A stretch of 7,206 nt of DNA, taken from Methanobacteriota archaeon. Lineage in GTDB: Archaea; Thermoplasmatota; JASEFT01; JAUWIS01. Location of the stretch: the NCBI GenBank assembly GCA_030605245.1, contig JAUWIS010000043.1, forward strand, positions 1 to 7,206, in the 5' to 3' direction. The position numbers were made by a program, and so were the translations under genes. The notes under the pieces were generated by a model that saw only the letters and a program-made list of their open reading frames with translations, was not told the DNA's origin and searched no databases. Of this stretch, positions 5,196 through 7,206 are shown one piece after another; positions within the stretch are counted from its first letter, which is position 1, and each line of letters starts with the position of its first letter.

Positions 5196-6956
5196 ATGGT
5201 ACAACTACATGAGCAGATATTCAGGGATGCGCATCAGTCCTTGATTGCAACGCGAATGAGAACAGAGGACATGCTTCCGATATGTCCAACAATAGATAGG
5301 ATTGGTTTTTTTTCACTTGAGGTATGGGGCGGTGCAACATTTGATGTTCCAATAAGGTACCTGAATGAGGACCCATGGGAAAGATTAAAAAAACTGAGGA
5401 ATGCCTTACCTAACACAAAATTACAAATGCTTGAGCGAGCAATGAACATTGTCGCATACAGGAATTTTCCTGATGACATAGTAAAAAAATTCATTTATTA
5501 TGCAAAAAAGGATGGATGTGATTATTTCAGAATTTTTGATGCGTTGAATGATTTAAGAAACATGAAAACTCCCATTGAGTCTGTTAAAGAAATTGGTGGG
5601 CATGCCCAGGGTGCTTTGAGTTATACAATAAGCCCGGTTCATACTGTTGAAAGATATGTTGAGGATTTCAAAAAACTGGAAAAAATGGGCTGTGATTCAC
5701 TCTGTATTAAGGATATGGCTGGTATGATTTCACCAACCATGGCTTATGATATAATTAAGGGATGTAAGGATGCCAATATAAAAATACCCGTTGATTTACA
5801 CTCACATTGCACATCAGGAATGACTGGCATGTCGTACATGAAAGCTTGTGAGGCAGGTGTTGACATCCTTGACACATCTATTTCACCATTTTCCGGCGGC
5901 ACGGGTCAGCCTGCAACAGAATCTGTTGCAGCAGCATTAAAAGATACGGAATATGACACTAAATATGACATGGGCCTGCTTATGGAATGCAGGAAATATT
6001 TTTTGGATGTTTGGAACAAATATCAGCATCTCCACAGGGAAACCGCGCTAAAAGTCGATCCCTCAGTCACTGTTCATCAGATACCTGGTGGTATGTTATC
6101 TAATCTTTTATTTCAGCTTGAGCAGCAGGGTGCGGGAGACAAGTACAATGAGGTTCTTATGGAGACACCAAGGGTTAGAAAGGATTTAGGTTACCCGCCT
6201 CTTGTTACACCAACATCCCAGATTGTTGGTGTTCAGGCAGTAATGAATGTTCTTTTTGGAAGATACAAAAAAATACCAAAGGAAACAAAGGATTATGTTA
6301 GAGGAATGTATGGTAAACCACCTGGTGAGATATCAAAAGAAATATATAAAACAATACTTGGTAATGATTGGAAAGATGAAATCATAGATTGCAGGCCATC
6401 AGATTTACTTGAACCAATGTATACAAAAAGAAAGGATGAGCTTGAGGAAATGGGATTAATGAAAAAACCTGAGGATGTTCTAACATATGCTATTTACCCG
6501 CAGGTAGGATTGAAGTTTCTTAAGGGTGAGGCAAAGGCAGAGTTTACATCAGATCAACTGCCTTTAAAACCTGTTTTGAAAAGAGATATTGTTTTTCCTG
6601 CATCATACAAGATCAATGTTGATGATATAACCTATGATGTGAATGTAAAAACAGAAGAGGTAATTGAGGTAAATGGGAAAATATATAATGTGAAAATAGG
6701 AGATACAGGAAAAAAGATAGAAGAAAAAAAGACAGTAGGCGAGGAAAAAATTGTTTCACCAATGCTCGGAACAATCCTTAAAATAAATGTTAAGGTTGGT
6801 GGTACTGTAAAAAAGGGTGATGTTGTAGCCGTTCTTGAGGCGATGAAAATGGAGAACGAAATACTCTCACCTGCTGATGGTGTTATAAAATCTGTGAATG
6901 TTTCAGAAGGGCAGAATGTGGAAGCGGATGCATTAATAGCAGTAATAGGAGTATGA
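5196..6956 (+). CDS. oadA: Oxaloacetate decarboxylase alpha subunit (carboxyltransferase fused to biotin carrier)
   Basis: A 586-residue protein that moves a carboxyl group between oxaloacetate/pyruvate and its own biotin. The carboxyltransferase TIM barrel comes first: RDAHQSL (10-16, metal ligand Asp11), GGATFDV (45-51), the carboxylated lysine Lys172 in CIKDMAGM, metal ligands His202 and His204 in DLHSHCTSGM, and GTGQPATES (235-243; S is more usual than the second G). A conserved helical domain follows, then a hydrophilic linker near 500-515 and a biotinyl domain (about 515-586) with EAMKM, whose Lys551 (codon 6846-6848) is the biotin site. The layout equals OadA, PycB and 2-oxoglutarate carboxylase CfiA. 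The following OadG- and OadB-like genes, and the lack of a biotin carboxylase gene in view, favour a Na+-coupled decarboxylase that could also run backwards to carboxylate pyruvate. Substrate is inferred from context. Confidence 0.9.
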   Translation: MVQLHEQIFRDAHQSLIATRMRTEDMLPICPTIDRIGFFSLEVWGGATFDVPIRYLNEDPWERLKKLRNALPNTKLQMLERAMNIVAYRNFPDDIVKKFIYYAKKDGCDYFRIFDALNDLRNMKTPIESVKEIGGHAQGALSYTISPVHTVERYVEDFKKLEKMGCDSLCIKDMAGMISPTMAYDIIKGCKDANIKIPVDLHSHCTSGMTGMSYMKACEAGVDILDTSISPFSGGTGQPATESVAAALKDTEYDTKYDMGLLMECRKYFLDVWNKYQHLHRETALKVDPSVTVHQIPGGMLSNLLFQLEQQGAGDKYNEVLMETPRVRKDLGYPPLVTPTSQIVGVQAVMNVLFGRYKKIPKETKDYVRGMYGKPPGEISKEIYKTILGNDWKDEIIDCRPSDLLEPMYTKRKDELEEMGLMKKPEDVLTYAIYPQVGLKFLKGEAKAEFTSDQLPLKPVLKRDIVFPASYKINVDDITYDVNVKTEEVIEVNGKIYNVKIGDTGKKIEEKKTVGEEKIVSPMLGTILKINVKVGGTVKKGDVVAVLEAMKMENEILSPADGVIKSVNVSEGQNVEADALIAVIGV

Positions 6957-6961
6957 TAATT

Positions 6962-7132
6962 ATGTATGAATCGATCAGGATTGCAGTCATAGGCTTTTGC
7001 GTTGTTTTTTTTACGCTTGGTGGTCTTTCTTTTGCCACATATCTTACCGGGAAAATCATAAATAAAATAAAAAAACAGAGGCCTGAAAACAAGGAAAAGA
7101 TTGCAGCAATCGCTGCCGGAATATATGCATAA
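6962..7132 (+). CDS. oadG: Small OadG-like gamma subunit of a Na+-pumping decarboxylase
   Basis: A 56-residue protein: MYESIRIAV, then one membrane segment (about residues 5-27, rich in Val, Phe, Leu and Gly), a basic stretch (KIINKIKKQR, 31-40) and a tail ending KIAAIAAGIYA. The single N-terminal membrane helix plus an IAAIAA-type C-terminus is the hallmark of OadG/MmdD-like subunits, which bridge the soluble biotin-carrying alpha subunit and the membrane pump subunit. Known OadG proteins are generally longer, so this is a reduced version in which the spacer between helix and tail is very short. AGGAG (6947-6951) lies 10 bases before ATG 6962. An in-frame ATG at 6953 overlaps the upstream stop (ATGA) and would add three residues, but sits only 1 base from that SD. 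Position directly between oadA and an oadB-like start supports the call. Confidence 0.8.
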   Translation: MYESIRIAVIGFCVVFFTLGGLSFATYLTGKIINKIKKQRPENKEKIAAIAAGIYA

Positions 7133-7206
7133 GGTGGTTGATTTGTTCGGGTTGGTTCCATCCGGTTTTGAATCCATAACACTCGGAAATATTGTAATGA
7201 TTATCA
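7125..7206 (+). CDS. oadB: OadB-like Na+-pump beta subunit, N-terminus only (3'-truncated by window edge)
   Basis: About 27 codons are visible before the window ends. The stretch ITLGNIVMII matches the start of the first membrane region of OadB/MmdB/GcdB subunits, which commonly have a WGN(L/I)VMI motif here. These integral membrane proteins decarboxylate the carboxybiotin and export Na+. The start is uncertain: ATG 7125 overlaps the OadG stop by 8 bases but has only a weak SD, while AAGGTGG (7131-7137) sits 5 bases before TTG 7143, matching the SD spacing of other genes here, and GTG 7134 is also in frame. The coordinates use the longest option. Identification rests on a short match plus gene order. 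Confidence 0.7.
   Translation, partial: MHKVVDLFGLVPSGFESITLGNIVMII

Noticed and set aside
6632..7182. Overlapping minus-strand open frames of 99 and 181 codons
   Set aside because: They lie opposite the conserved biotin domain, the OadG-like gene and the OadB start, whose motifs are clear. Composition looks like antisense of coding sequence.

Overview
The window reads as one co-directional block of central carbon metabolism genes, all on the + strand. It is AT-rich by eye, uses many AGA/AGG arginine codons, and most genes carry a GGTGA-type Shine-Dalgarno (SD) sequence. This fits many archaea and some low-GC uncultivated bacteria. The sequence alone does not settle the lineage, so I do not name one.

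Layout. Bases 1-750 are the 3' part of an ATP-citrate lyase gene (citryl-CoA cleaving module), cut by the left edge. Bases 751-923 are the only sizeable gap and hold a regularly spaced series of four hairpins. Next come two different members of the isocitrate/isopropylmalate dehydrogenase family (924-2117 and about 2130-3311), then the large and small subunits of a LeuCD-type aconitase/isopropylmalate dehydratase (3321-4643 and 4640-5161). A biotin-carrying carboxyltransferase, the OadA type (5196-6956), follows, then a very small OadG-like membrane protein (6962-7132) missing from a simple long-ORF view, and the first codons of an OadB-like sodium-pump subunit (from about 7125), cut by the right edge.

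How the genes may work together. Citrate lyase joins citrate to oxaloacetate plus acetyl-CoA. The LeuCD-type hydratase would interconvert citrate and isocitrate, and the dehydrogenases isocitrate and 2-oxoglutarate. The OadA/G/B set would interconvert oxaloacetate with pyruvate plus CO2, coupled to Na+ transport. Together this is the six-carbon half of a TCA cycle plus a membrane-coupled link to pyruvate. It could run reductively (2-oxoglutarate + CO2 to isocitrate, citrate, then acetyl-CoA + oxaloacetate), or as a citrate-degrading or glutamate-forming branch. Direction cannot be read from the sequence. The two dehydrogenases carry different cofactor-site signatures, which suggests one NAD(H) and one NADP(H) enzyme.

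The points most worth a second look are the four-hairpin array at 772-880 with about 27-28 nt spacing, the gene combination itself, and a 21-residue tandem duplication at the N-terminus of the LeuC-type subunit.
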